From: Flavobacterium algicola
Lineage (GTDB): Bacteria > Bacteroidota > Bacteroidia > Flavobacteriales > Flavobacteriaceae
DNA length: 64,000 nucleotides
Direction of reading: 5' to 3'
NCBI RefSeq assembly: GCF_022399565.1
Contig: NZ_JAJTUT010000001.1
Coordinates: 248,001-312,000 of the forward strand
The notes under the pieces are model-generated. The model was not told where the DNA came from and searched no databases. It worked only from the letters and a program-made list of their open reading frames with translations. Each line of letters begins with the position of its first letter. Position 1 is the stretch's first letter. Positions 39,427 to 48,208 of the stretch are shown piece by piece. A program made the position numbers and the translations under genes.

Positions 39427-39924
39427 ATGAAAAAAATAATTTTACTTTTTTCCCTATTTGGGATATTAGCATTACAGAGCTGTACTGTACAAGACGATTT
39501 TAGCAACGATTCAGATACTATAAGTGAAGTATTTGAAGTTCAGAGAACATTTAATACATCAAACAACTTCGGAACTATTATCGAATTAAATCCCTCCATA
39601 TTTAATTCAGATGTAGTGCTAGTTTACAGACTTAGCGATGTATTTGAAGGTCAAGACGTTTGGAAATTAGTGCCCGAAAGTTTTTACTTTGAAAATGGCA
39701 CATTAGATTTTGGATATCGATTTGATTTTACGAGAAATGACATCAACGTGTATATGGTTGGAAACAATTTACAAAATGTCGCAAATGAGTTTAGAGTCAA
39801 TCAAGTATTAAGAATTGTAATTATTCCCGGAAGTTTTTCAGGAACAGTTGATACAAGTAATTATAACGAAGTAATATCAGCCTTGAAAGTTCAAGACAAA
39901 GACATTCAAAAACTTGAATTGTAA
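39427..39924 (+). CDS. Hypothetical lipoprotein
   Basis: MKKIILLFSLFGILALQSC is a lipoprotein signal (Cys19), followed by a Asp/Ser-rich linker and a beta-rich domain of about 130 residues (NVYMVGNNLQNVANEFRVNQVLRIVIIPGSF). I recall small lipoproteins of this type in flavobacteria, with no function known. An ATG 13 codons upstream (39388) would hide the signal, so 39427 is preferred. A terminator follows. Confidence 0.76.
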   Translation: MKKIILLFSLFGILALQSCTVQDDFSNDSDTISEVFEVQRTFNTSNNFGTIIELNPSIFNSDVVLVYRLSDVFEGQDVWKLVPESFYFENGTLDFGYRFDFTRNDINVYMVGNNLQNVANEFRVNQVLRIVIIPGSFSGTVDTSNYNEVISALKVQDKDIQKLEL

Positions 39925-39942
39925 AATTCAATATAAGAGTAG

Positions 39943-39973
39943 AAAGAGAGCCCCATGGCTCTCTTTTTTTTTT
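39943..39973 (+). terminator. Terminator after the hypothetical lipoprotein gene
   Basis: AAAGAGAGCC pairs with GGCTCTCTTT and is followed by a long T tract. Confidence 0.9.
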
Positions 39974-40198
39974 GACCAATTTCTGCATGAAATTTTAAGC
40001 TGCATATAATAACACAATAATACCATTGTTTTATAGGGGTCAAAACAAACCATATAGTTATTTGTAAATAAATACTTAATAAGCTTTTTTTTACATCCTA
40101 CTTTATTATTTTTACTACATTCGAATAGTTAAAATTATGTAGAAAAAATTTCCTAGAAACTACAAATTCTAATTATTAATATTTAAATATAAGAGTGG

Positions 40199-41119
40199 AT
40201 GAAAAACATTAAAATTATCGCTTATTGTTTGATCTTTGTTTCCTTTACAAATAAAATTGTAGCACAATCTCTGGAACTTTATCCACAAGTTTGGTTTAAC
40301 GAGCAAGACGCAAAAGATAAATTGGCTATTGGAACAGCAACCATAAGTGGAACAGCATTTACGAGAGAAGTAAGTCGGATACAAGGACAAAGTCAAAAGC
40401 ACAAAGCGAAAGCAAACACTAAAGTACTCTTGTTCCCGATGACTGAATACATAGATGAGGCTACCAAGTTACAGAAGATTGTAGCAGAACAAGGTGGGCG
40501 CGTTGTAATGAGCGAAAAAGCCTTTAGTTACCGATTAGAAACCATAACAGATGCAAACGGTAATTTTGTATTTCACAAAATGAAACCTGGCACTTATTAT
40601 TTACAGTGCAATGTTGAGTTTGTAGGCCACGATGTAGCGCAAAAACAAGTAGGTAGAACAGATTACTATAATGGATACGGATACAGCGGATCATCTGCAA
40701 TTTACCAAGCATATAATTACTCCTATGATGCAAATCATTTACTTACAAAGTTTGTTGAAGTGAAAAAAGAAGGGGAGTTAATTGATGCAGATTTAAAACC
40801 AAATCTTTGGTTCAAAAATTACAAAATAATAGGAGCAACATTTAGCTCAGGTGATAAATGTGGCAGACTCGACGGAAATCCGTTTGGAAAGTGCACAGAA
40901 TATTACGAGAATGGACAAGCTCGTATCGTTGCTAAGTGGAAAAAAGGAGCGCAAGAAGGTGAAACAATCGAATATTATCCTAACGGTGCTGTACAAGTAA
41001 AGTCAAACTGGAAAAACGGACAGAAAAATGGAACTGCTAGTTTTTACAGTAAAGACAACTCGGTCATTAAAACTGAAATTTATAAGAATGATATCCTTGT
41101 TAGCACAAAAAACAAATAA
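40199..41119 (+). CDS. Secreted protein with N-terminal beta domain and MORN/YwqK repeats
   Basis: After a signal peptide (about 1-23, ending IVAQ), residues 30-200 include an SdrD B-like or carboxypeptidase-regulatory-like beta domain (TITDANGNFVFHKMKPGTYYLQCNVEF). The C-terminal third has MORN-like repeats (CTEYYENGQARIVAKWKKGAQEGETIEYYPNG, then WKNGQKNGTASFYS). The repeats are of the YwqK class, but the secreted location and absent toxin argue against an antitoxin. It is likely periplasmic or surface exposed. Confidence 0.82.
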   Translation: MKNIKIIAYCLIFVSFTNKIVAQSLELYPQVWFNEQDAKDKLAIGTATISGTAFTREVSRIQGQSQKHKAKANTKVLLFPMTEYIDEATKLQKIVAEQGGRVVMSEKAFSYRLETITDANGNFVFHKMKPGTYYLQCNVEFVGHDVAQKQVGRTDYYNGYGYSGSSAIYQAYNYSYDANHLLTKFVEVKKEGELIDADLKPNLWFKNYKIIGATFSSGDKCGRLDGNPFGKCTEYYENGQARIVAKWKKGAQEGETIEYYPNGAVQVKSNWKNGQKNGTASFYSKDNSVIKTEIYKNDILVSTKNK

Positions 41120-41174
41120 TATTTAATTTATTTGAGTTTTCACAAATCACTACCTCAATCGAACTACAAATAAA

Positions 41175-42125
41175 TTAATCGTTTTTTTCCCCTTTATTCA
41201 TTCGCAAGGAAACAACAATACCAAGAATAAGCGATAGAGCGATAAATGCTAGAGAACCCCATTCAGGAATTTCTACGAAATCGTGAATAAGCATTTTGAT
41301 TCCCACAAAACTCAAAATTGCTATTAAACTATATTCTAAATAACTGAATCTTTCCAGCATATTAGCCAAAAAGAAATACATCGATCGCAATCCCAGTATA
41401 GCAAATATATTAGAACTGAAAACCAAAAACGGATCTGATGTAATCGCTAAAATGGCAGGCACACTATCTAATGCAAAAATAACATCCATTACTTCGATAA
41501 CAATTAACGCTACAAATAATGGCGTAGCCGCTCTAATATGCTTCTTTTTAACGAAAAAATGTTCTCCATTAATTTCTGTAGTGATTGGAGTTATTTTTCG
41601 GAGATAACGGTAAACAAATGATTTCTTTGGATTAAACTGTTCATCATCCTTTGAGAAGAGCATTTTCATTGCAGTATAAACTAAGAAAGCTCCAAATATA
41701 TAGGTAGTCCAAGCAAATTTATTGATAATATAAACTCCAAAATAGATCATGGCACCTCGAAAAACGATTGCACCAATGATTCCCCAGAACAAAACTCTAT
41801 GCTGGTATTTTTTCGGAATTTTAAAGGCTGCAAATATGATCGCTATAACAAAAATATTATCAACACTAAGAGATAGTTCGATAAGATATCCTGTGATGTA
41901 CTTTACAGCAGCCGCGGTAGGTTTTAAATTATCCGGATTGGTAACCAAACCACTACCGTATAACCAATAGATCACACCCGAAAAAACGAACGACAAAGCA
42001 ACCCAAATTGCAGTCCATTTTCCGGCTTCCTTAGAGCTAATTTCGTGAGGATTTTTATTAAAAATTCCAAGATCCAAGGCCAAGAATAATAATATTGCGC
42101 TTAAAAAACAGATCCAAACTATCAT
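41175..42125 (-). CDS. TerC/Alx-family integral membrane protein
   Basis: This 316-residue protein has about nine membrane helices. TerC family members are linked to metal (Mn) homeostasis and loading of exported metalloproteins. Conserved acidic sites occur in LDLGIFN (about 17-23), LSLSVDNIFVIAI and FALDSVPAILAIT, and the cytoplasmic loop has KDDEQFNPKKSFVYRYLRK. The Alx-type length and sequence fit better than the tellurite-resistance operon form. It has its own -7 element (42148-42155). Confidence 0.92.
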   Translation of the reverse strand: MIVWICFLSAILLFLALDLGIFNKNPHEISSKEAGKWTAIWVALSFVFSGVIYWLYGSGLVTNPDNLKPTAAAVKYITGYLIELSLSVDNIFVIAIIFAAFKIPKKYQHRVLFWGIIGAIVFRGAMIYFGVYIINKFAWTTYIFGAFLVYTAMKMLFSKDDEQFNPKKSFVYRYLRKITPITTEINGEHFFVKKKHIRAATPLFVALIVIEVMDVIFALDSVPAILAITSDPFLVFSSNIFAILGLRSMYFFLANMLERFSYLEYSLIAILSFVGIKMLIHDFVEIPEWGSLAFIALSLILGIVVSLRMNKGEKND

Positions 42126-42147
42126 AATTATGGGTTTTATTAATCTT

Positions 42148-42155
42148 CAAAGATA
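42148..42155 (-). promoter_or_regulatory. -7 element upstream of the TerC gene
   Basis: Minus-strand TATCTTTG is a strong match, 22 bases before the start codon. Confidence 0.55.
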
Positions 42156-42215
42156 CTTTTTTTAAAAGAATATTTTTAGCTCAAAAATTGTTAAAATGTA
42201 ACTAAATTAACTCAA

Positions 42216-42254
42216 AAAAAAAAGTGCCTTCAAAATATTTGAAGGCACTTTTTA
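42216..42254. terminator. Terminator of glnA
   Basis: AAAAAGTGCCTTC pairs with GAAGGCACTTTTT around an 11-base loop, with A and T tracts on either side. It is 17 bases after the glutamine synthetase stop. Confidence 0.88.
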
Positions 42255-42270
42255 TATTTAGAAAGAAATA

Positions 42271-43287
42271 TTACAACGCAGAGTTAACTGTTTGGATAAT
42301 TCTTGCAGCAATTTTGTATGGGTCACCGTTAGATGCTGGTCTTCTATCTTCCAACCAACCTTTCCATCCTTTTTGTACAACCATCAAAGGAATACGGATA
42401 GAACATCCTCTATCAGAAATTCCGAAAGAGAAATCGTGGATAGATGCAGTTTCATGCTTACCAGTTAAACGCTCTTCGTTATGTGCTCCATAAACAGCGA
42501 TATGCTCTTTAGTTACAGGACGGAAAGCTTCACAGATTTTCTCGAAAGTTTCTCTAGAACCACATGTTCTCAAAACTTCGTTAGAGAAGTTAGCGTGCAT
42601 ACCAGAACCATTCCAGTCAGTATCACCAAGTGGTTTAGGGTGGTATTCAATATAATAACCATATTTCTCAGTCAAACGATCTAATAAATATCTAGATACC
42701 CAGATTTCATCACCCGCTTTTTTAGCTCCTTTTGCAAACAATTGGTATTCCCATTGTCCAGCAGCAACCTCTTGATTGATACCTTCAAAGTTAAGACCTG
42801 CATCGATACATAAATCAGCATGCTCTTCAACCAAACGTCTACCGTGAGTGTTTTTTCCACCAACTGAACAGTAGTACATTCCTTGTGGAGCTGGGTAACC
42901 ACCGATAGGGAATCCTAATGGCAATAATGTTTTAGTATCCATGATGAAATATTCTTGTTCGAAACCAAACCAGAAATCATCATTATCATCATTAATTGTA
43001 GATCTTCCGTTAGATGCATGTGGCGTACCATCAGCATTCATAACCTCACACATTACTAGGTAACCGTTGATTCTTTGTGGATCTACATAAATAGCAACTG
43101 GTACTAAAAGGCAATCAGATGAACCTCCTTCAGCTTGTCTAGTAGATGAACCGTCAAAAGACCAGTTACCTATTTCTTCTAGAGTCCCTTGAAAGTTTTC
43201 GTGTTCTTCAACTTTAGTTTTACTTCTTAGATTTTGAGTTGGTACGTAACCATCTAACCAAAGGTATTCTAATTTTATTTTAGCCAT
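42271..43287 (-). CDS. Glutamine synthetase, eukaryote-type (GSII)
   Basis: GSII makes glutamine from glutamate, ammonia and ATP. The 338-residue chain starts AKIKLEYLWLDGYVPTQNLRSKTKV, and carries the beta-grasp domain then catalytic blocks GFEQEYFIMD, GINQEVAAGQWEYQL, SGMHANFSN, ERLTGKHETA (tail loop) and DRGCSIRIP. This form is common in plants and animals, and appears in Bacteroidota as a second enzyme. It is divergent from the GSIII gene across 274 bp. Confidence 0.93.
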   Translation of the reverse strand: MAKIKLEYLWLDGYVPTQNLRSKTKVEEHENFQGTLEEIGNWSFDGSSTRQAEGGSSDCLLVPVAIYVDPQRINGYLVMCEVMNADGTPHASNGRSTINDDNDDFWFGFEQEYFIMDTKTLLPLGFPIGGYPAPQGMYYCSVGGKNTHGRRLVEEHADLCIDAGLNFEGINQEVAAGQWEYQLFAKGAKKAGDEIWVSRYLLDRLTEKYGYYIEYHPKPLGDTDWNGSGMHANFSNEVLRTCGSRETFEKICEAFRPVTKEHIAVYGAHNEERLTGKHETASIHDFSFGISDRGCSIRIPLMVVQKGWKGWLEDRRPASNGDPYKIAARIIQTVNSAL

Positions 43288-43321
43288 AATGTTGTATATT
43301 TTTTATGATTTTTAAACAGTG

Positions 43322-43329
43322 CAAATATA
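43322..43329 (-). promoter_or_regulatory. -7 element upstream of the GSII gene
   Basis: Minus-strand TATATTTG fits TAnnTTTG, 34 bases before the ATG. Confidence 0.5.
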
Positions 43330-43515
43330 AAGATTTTTTTTAAGTGGGAGAAATTAGGGGGTGTAAATTGCTCTAACGATACTTATTTTTCTGATTCTGT
43401 CAATTTTCATAGCTGATAATTTAGATATATTCATTCTGAGGGGGGATAACCGATAATATTGTAAAATGCCCTAGAGAGACATCTTCATTCTTTTCATTAC
43501 CATAATTTGTTTTAT

Positions 43516-43523
43516 TATATTTG
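43516..43523 (+). promoter_or_regulatory. -7 element upstream of the GSIII gene
   Basis: TATATTTG fits TAnnTTTG, 38 bases before the GSIII ATG. It faces the divergent GSII gene. Confidence 0.5.
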
Positions 43524-43561
43524 TCCAAATTATATAATTCATCTTGAAATAAGTAAATTTT

Positions 43562-45751
43562 ATGTCAACAATTCGTTTTCAGGCTTTAAGAGAAGCTTCT
43601 GCAAGAAAGCCGATTCACTTTGAAGAATCTGGTAGAAAGTCAGCCATTTTTGGTGCAAATGTTTTTAACCAACAAGCAATGAAGCAGTATCTTACATCAG
43701 ATGCTTTCAAAGCGGTTCAAAGTGCCAATTTGAACGGAACTAAAATTGATCGAAAGCTAGCCGATTATATTGCCATGGGAATGAAAGAATGGGCCTTATC
43801 CAAAGGAGTTACACATTATACACATTGGTTTCAACCTTTGACAGGAGCAACAGCAGAGAAACACGATGCTTTTTTTGAAACATCATTTGACGGAAGTGAT
43901 CCTGTTGAAAAATTTGGAGGAGCACAATTGGTACAACAAGAACCAGATGCCTCTAGTTTTCCAAATGGTGGTATCCGTAATACATTTGAAGCACGTGGTT
44001 ATACTGCCTGGGATCCTACCTCCCCTGCATTTATATTTGGAACTACCTTATGCATACCAACTGTTTTTATATCATATACAGGGGAGGCACTAGATAATAA
44101 GATTCCTTTACTGAGAGCGTTATCTGCAATCGACGAAGCAGCAACAGAAGTTTGTAAATATTTCGATAAAAATGTCAAGAAAGTCTCTGCTACTTTAGGA
44201 TGGGAACAAGAATATTTTTTGATTGACAAAGCACTTGCCGAATCACGACCAGACATTATGATGACTGGTAGAACCTTATTAGGACACACTTCTGCAAAAG
44301 GACAGCAATTAGACGATCATTATTTTGGCGCTATCCCAACGCGTGCTCTTATATATATGAGAGATCTAGAGCAAGAGTGCATGTTACTCGGTATACCGGT
44401 AAAAACCCGTCATAATGAGGTCGCTCCTAATCAATTTGAATTTGCTCCTATTTTCGAAGAGACTAATTTGGCTGTTGATCATAATTGCTTGTTGATGGAT
44501 ATTATGCAAAAAGTAGCCGAAAGACATCACCTTAAAGTACTGCTTCACGAAAAGCCATTTAAAGGAGTTAATGGTTCAGGTAAACATAATAACTGGTCGC
44601 TAGCAACAGATACAGGAATCAATTTATTGAGTCCTAGTAAAACACCAATGACTAATTTACAGTTTTTAACTTTCTTTATAAACACGATAAAAGCAGTAAA
44701 TGATTATGAATCCTTGTTACGCTCTTCTATTGCAACTGCGGGTAATGATCATAGATTAGGAGCCAATGAGGCACCACCAGCGATCATATCTGTTTTTATT
44801 GGTCAGCAATTGACAAAAGTTTTGGACGAACTGAAGGAAGTAACGAAAGGGAAATTATCTCCAGAAGAGAAAACCGACTTGAAACTAAACGTAGTAGGAA
44901 AAATTCCAGAAGTCATTCTTGACAATACCGACAGAAACAGAACCTCACCATTTGCCTTTACCGGAAATAAATTTGAATTCCGTGCTGTTGGATCTTCGGC
45001 AAACTGTTCGAATGCGATGACCACTCTGAATACCATTGTTGCAAAACAACTGAAAGACTTTAAAATTGAGGTAGATGCATTGATCGATGCAAAAGCCATG
45101 AAAAAAGATGATGCTATTTTTAACGTCTTGAGGGAATATATTAAAAAGTTAAAGAAAATTCTTTTTGAAGGTGATGGTTACAGCCAAGCTTGGGAAGAGG
45201 AAGCTGCAAAAAGAGGTTTGAGCAATTTTAAAACTACTCCTGAAGCGTTAAAGGTTAAAATTGCAAAGCAAACACTTGAATTATTTTCAGAAATGGGAAT
45301 CATGAATCAAGTAGAACTAGAAGCTCGATACGAAATTGAATTAGAAGATTATATTAAGAAAATTCAAATCGAAAGTCGTGTTTTGGGTGATATTGCTACC
45401 AATCATGTTACACCAACTGCCATTAGATATCAAAATACATTGATCGAAAATGTTAAAGGACTTAAGGACATTTTTGGAACTGAATTTGAAGATATTGCTA
45501 AAGAGCAAATTCGATTAATTAGAAATATTTCAAAACATATAGAAGGGATCAACTCAAAAGTTTTTGAGATGACCAACGAAAGGAAAAAAGCGAACGCAAT
45601 GATAGACGCACAAGAAAAAGCCGAATCCTATTGCAACAATGTGAAACCTTACTTCGAAATCATCCGAGAACATTGCGATAAGTTAGAACTCTTGGTAGAT
45701 AATGAGTTGTGGACCCTAACAAAATATAGAGAATTGTTATTAACAAAATAG
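43562..45751 (+). CDS. glnN: Glutamine synthetase type III
   Basis: GSIII is the 700-plus-residue hexamer-of-dimers glutamine synthetase of Bacteroidota and cyanobacteria. Visible blocks are WFQPLTGATAEKHDAFF, GWEQEYFLID, ARRED-like TRHNEVAPNQFEFAPIFEE, GVNGSGKHNNWSLAT, RSSIATAGNDHRLGANEAPPAIIS and NRTSPFAFTGNKFEFRAVGSS. The C-terminal helical region (540-729) is typical. It makes glutamine from glutamate and ammonia in the cytoplasm. Divergent GSII presumably is regulated together by nitrogen status, although no regulator gene is linked. Confidence 0.96.
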   Translation: MSTIRFQALREASARKPIHFEESGRKSAIFGANVFNQQAMKQYLTSDAFKAVQSANLNGTKIDRKLADYIAMGMKEWALSKGVTHYTHWFQPLTGATAEKHDAFFETSFDGSDPVEKFGGAQLVQQEPDASSFPNGGIRNTFEARGYTAWDPTSPAFIFGTTLCIPTVFISYTGEALDNKIPLLRALSAIDEAATEVCKYFDKNVKKVSATLGWEQEYFLIDKALAESRPDIMMTGRTLLGHTSAKGQQLDDHYFGAIPTRALIYMRDLEQECMLLGIPVKTRHNEVAPNQFEFAPIFEETNLAVDHNCLLMDIMQKVAERHHLKVLLHEKPFKGVNGSGKHNNWSLATDTGINLLSPSKTPMTNLQFLTFFINTIKAVNDYESLLRSSIATAGNDHRLGANEAPPAIISVFIGQQLTKVLDELKEVTKGKLSPEEKTDLKLNVVGKIPEVILDNTDRNRTSPFAFTGNKFEFRAVGSSANCSNAMTTLNTIVAKQLKDFKIEVDALIDAKAMKKDDAIFNVLREYIKKLKKILFEGDGYSQAWEEEAAKRGLSNFKTTPEALKVKIAKQTLELFSEMGIMNQVELEARYEIELEDYIKKIQIESRVLGDIATNHVTPTAIRYQNTLIENVKGLKDIFGTEFEDIAKEQIRLIRNISKHIEGINSKVFEMTNERKKANAMIDAQEKAESYCNNVKPYFEIIREHCDKLELLVDNELWTLTKYRELLLTK

Positions 45752-45784
45752 ATATTTTAAAGTTACATTAAAATTTAAATTATT

Positions 45785-45826
45785 ATGGCAAATAGAAGTA
45801 CTGCTTCTATTTGCCATTTTTTTTTA
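45785..45826 (+). terminator. Terminator of the GSIII gene
   Basis: A 14-bp stem (45785-45798 with 45804-45817) is followed by nine T residues. Confidence 0.93.
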
Positions 45827-45883
45827 TTTAAATAATAAATATTGTAATACTTTGGAAATACCTGAGCGTTTTACAAACAAAAT

Positions 45884-45920
45884 AGGGACTGAATAAATCT
45901 TAATTTATTCAGTCCCTTTT
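45884..45920 (-). terminator. Terminator of mqo
   Basis: AGGGACTGAATAAAT pairs with ATTTATTCAGTCCCT with a 4-base loop; a T-rich stretch follows on the minus strand. Confidence 0.85.
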
Positions 45921-45955
45921 ATTATAAACTTAAATTTTAAATTGATGAATCAATT

Positions 45956-47449
45956 TTATTTTAAATGCAAAGTCTCTGTTGTACTATTACGAATTTGTTC
46001 TAATAATTCAGGATTTTTATTTAATTCCTGACCGTATGATGGAATCATTGTTTTAAACTTTGTTTGCCATTCTGATGTTTTTGCTTGGTCCTTAAAACAT
46101 CTAGTTACTACATCCAACATAATTGATACAGCAGTAGATGCACCTGGAGAAGCTCCTAGTAAAACTGACAAAGTACCATCGGCAGAAGTAATTACTTCGG
46201 TTCCGAACTCTAATTTACCACCTTCTTTTTCATCTTTTTTGATTACCTGAACTCTTTGTCCTGCACGTTCAATTACCCAATCCTTTGATTCGGCACCAGG
46301 AACGTATTCACGCAAAGCCTCTATCCTATCCTCTGGAGATTGTCTTACTTGCTCAATTAAATATTTTGTCAGCGGAATGTTCTTTAATCCAGCCATTACC
46401 ATTGGAACAATATTATCCAACTGAATAGATTTAGGCAAATCTGAATACTTCCCATTTTTCAAGAAGCGTGTTGAAAAACCTGCAAAAGGTCCAAACAGTA
46501 ATTGCTTCTCACCATTGATCATTCTAGAATCAATGTGCGGAACAGACATTGGAGGTGCTCCTACGCTTGCTTTACCATACACTTTTGATCCATGTTTTGC
46601 GATAACTTCTGGGTTAATACATTTCAACCATTGACCACTTACAGGGAAACCACCAAAACCTTTTCCTTCAGGAATATCTGCTTTTTCAAGTAAAGGCAAA
46701 GATCCACCTCCTGCGCCAATAAAAACAAATTTGGCATATGCTTTACGTTTTTGCCCTGTGCTTAAATCTTTGATTTTAACTCTCCAAACCTTGTTATCTC
46801 TTTGTTTCAATCCGATAACATCGTGATTAAAATACATATTTACACCTTCCATTTGTGCAAGATGAGCAAACATACCTCTAGTCAAATCACCAAAATTCAC
46901 ATCAGTACCAATTGCCATTGATGTTGCTGCTACCTTCTCAGTCTCATCTCTACCTGCCATAACAAGAGGCATCCATTTCTTTAGCTCAGTAAAATCATTA
47001 CTGTAAATCATTTCGCTAAAAATAGGATTAGCTTGTAATGCTTCAAATCGTTTTCTCAGGTATTTTACATTTTCGTCGCCCCAAACAAAACTAATATGCG
47101 GAACTCTTTTTATAAAATTTTCAGGATTTGCAATAATATTTTTCTGCACCAAATAAGACCAAAATTGACGAGAAACTTCAAAAGATTCTGCAATACTAAT
47201 GGCTTTTTTAGGATCAATGCTTCCATCGCTTCCTTCTGGTGTATAATTTAATTCACAAAAAGCAGAGTGACCAGTACCTGCATTGTTCCAAGCATCTGAA
47301 CTTTCAGCTGCTGCTTGATCTAATCTTTCGTAAATTTCTATAGTAATAGTTGGATCTAATTCTTTTAAAATTAATCCTAAAGTGGCACTCATTATTCCAG
47401 CACCTATGAGAACAACATCGCTATTTGAGCGTATGATTTTATCAGACAT
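45956..47449 (-). CDS. mqo: Malate:quinone oxidoreductase
   Basis: This FAD enzyme oxidises malate to oxaloacetate and reduces the quinone pool at the inner membrane, an alternative to malate dehydrogenase. The FAD Rossmann motif is VLIGAGIMSATLG (about 14-26); SDAWNNAGTGHSAFCELNYTP, FGPFAGFSTRFLK and LLGASPGASTAVSIM are family blocks. The 497-residue length is normal. It is monocistronic, with its own -7 element and terminator. Confidence 0.96.
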   Translation of the reverse strand: MSDKIIRSNSDVVLIGAGIMSATLGLILKELDPTITIEIYERLDQAAAESSDAWNNAGTGHSAFCELNYTPEGSDGSIDPKKAISIAESFEVSRQFWSYLVQKNIIANPENFIKRVPHISFVWGDENVKYLRKRFEALQANPIFSEMIYSNDFTELKKWMPLVMAGRDETEKVAATSMAIGTDVNFGDLTRGMFAHLAQMEGVNMYFNHDVIGLKQRDNKVWRVKIKDLSTGQKRKAYAKFVFIGAGGGSLPLLEKADIPEGKGFGGFPVSGQWLKCINPEVIAKHGSKVYGKASVGAPPMSVPHIDSRMINGEKQLLFGPFAGFSTRFLKNGKYSDLPKSIQLDNIVPMVMAGLKNIPLTKYLIEQVRQSPEDRIEALREYVPGAESKDWVIERAGQRVQVIKKDEKEGGKLEFGTEVITSADGTLSVLLGASPGASTAVSIMLDVVTRCFKDQAKTSEWQTKFKTMIPSYGQELNKNPELLEQIRNSTTETLHLK

Positions 47450-47470
47450 AACATAAAAATTTTAAAAGTT

Positions 47471-47478
47471 CAAAGTTA
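47471..47478 (-). promoter_or_regulatory. -7 element upstream of mqo
   Basis: Minus-strand TAACTTTG fits TAnnTTTG, 21 bases before the ATG. Confidence 0.5.
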
Positions 47479-47560
47479 CCGTTAATAATCTGTATTTAAA
47501 AGATAATACCGTGGATAAATAGTTACATTTATCACAAAGACCCCTTATTTTATTTGGATT

Positions 47561-47977
47561 CTAAAAAGGCTTTCGAGATAAATAATCCTGTAACATAATT
47601 GTAGCCGAAATTTCATCAATCAAACCCTTATCCTGTCTTTGCTTTTTTTTCAATCCGCTATCAATCATAGTTTGAAAAGCCATCTTAGAAGTAAAACGTT
47701 CATCGACTCTTACAACTTTCATATCGGGAAAATGATTTGTAAAATGTGTTACAAACCCTTTGATTATCGAAGCACTTTCTGATGGCGTACCATTCATTTG
47801 TTTGGGCTCTCCGATAAGCACTAGTTCTACCTTTTCTTTTAGAAAATATTCTTTTAAAAAAGCGATAGCAGTGGCGCTAGGAATTGTTGTCAATCCTGAC
47901 GCAATTATCTGTAATTCATCCGTAACTGCAATTCCTGTTCGTTTTTGTCCGTAATCGATTGAAAGAATTCTTGCCAT
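47561..47977 (-). CDS. ruvX: Pre-16S rRNA nuclease / Holliday junction resolvase-like (YqgF)
   Basis: The YqgF family is an RNase H-like nuclease needed for 16S rRNA 5' maturation. The sequence starts MARILSIDYGQKRTGIAVTD (metal-binding Asp7), has LIGEPKQMNGTPSE and VVRVDERFTS (Glu) and ends with DEISATIMLQDYL (Asp and Glu). The 138-residue length is standard. The start at 47977 is chosen because the -7 element at 47996-48003 lies just upstream, excluding a longer form from 47998. Confidence 0.94.
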   Translation of the reverse strand: MARILSIDYGQKRTGIAVTDELQIIASGLTTIPSATAIAFLKEYFLKEKVELVLIGEPKQMNGTPSESASIIKGFVTHFTNHFPDMKVVRVDERFTSKMAFQTMIDSGLKKKQRQDKGLIDEISATIMLQDYLSRKPF

Positions 47978-47995
47978 AATTGAGATTTTGTCTTG

Positions 47996-48003
47996 CAAAG
48001 ATA
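47996..48003 (-). promoter_or_regulatory. -7 element for ruvX, sets its start
   Basis: Minus-strand TATCTTTG is a strong match; a possible TTG box (48028-48030, minus strand) lies 24 bases upstream. Confidence 0.6.
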
Positions 48004-48181
48004 ACTTTGTTTTCTTACTTAATAATTCAAACAGTAATAAAATGATTTCATGACAAAAACTCAGTGATGAAACTAAAAAATTTAATTCTGATTATTTAAC
48101 AAATTCATTTTTATTATTACCTAGCAAGGCGTAACAAATCAATTTAAAATCTAAAATGAAGAGGTTCTCAAAAAATCGAAT

Positions 48182-48189
48182 TATATTTG
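48182..48189 (+). promoter_or_regulatory. -7 element upstream of dapD
   Basis: TATATTTG fits TAnnTTTG, 19 bases before the dapD ATG. Confidence 0.55.
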
Positions 48190-48208
48190 TCTCAAAAATT
48201 TTTAAACC

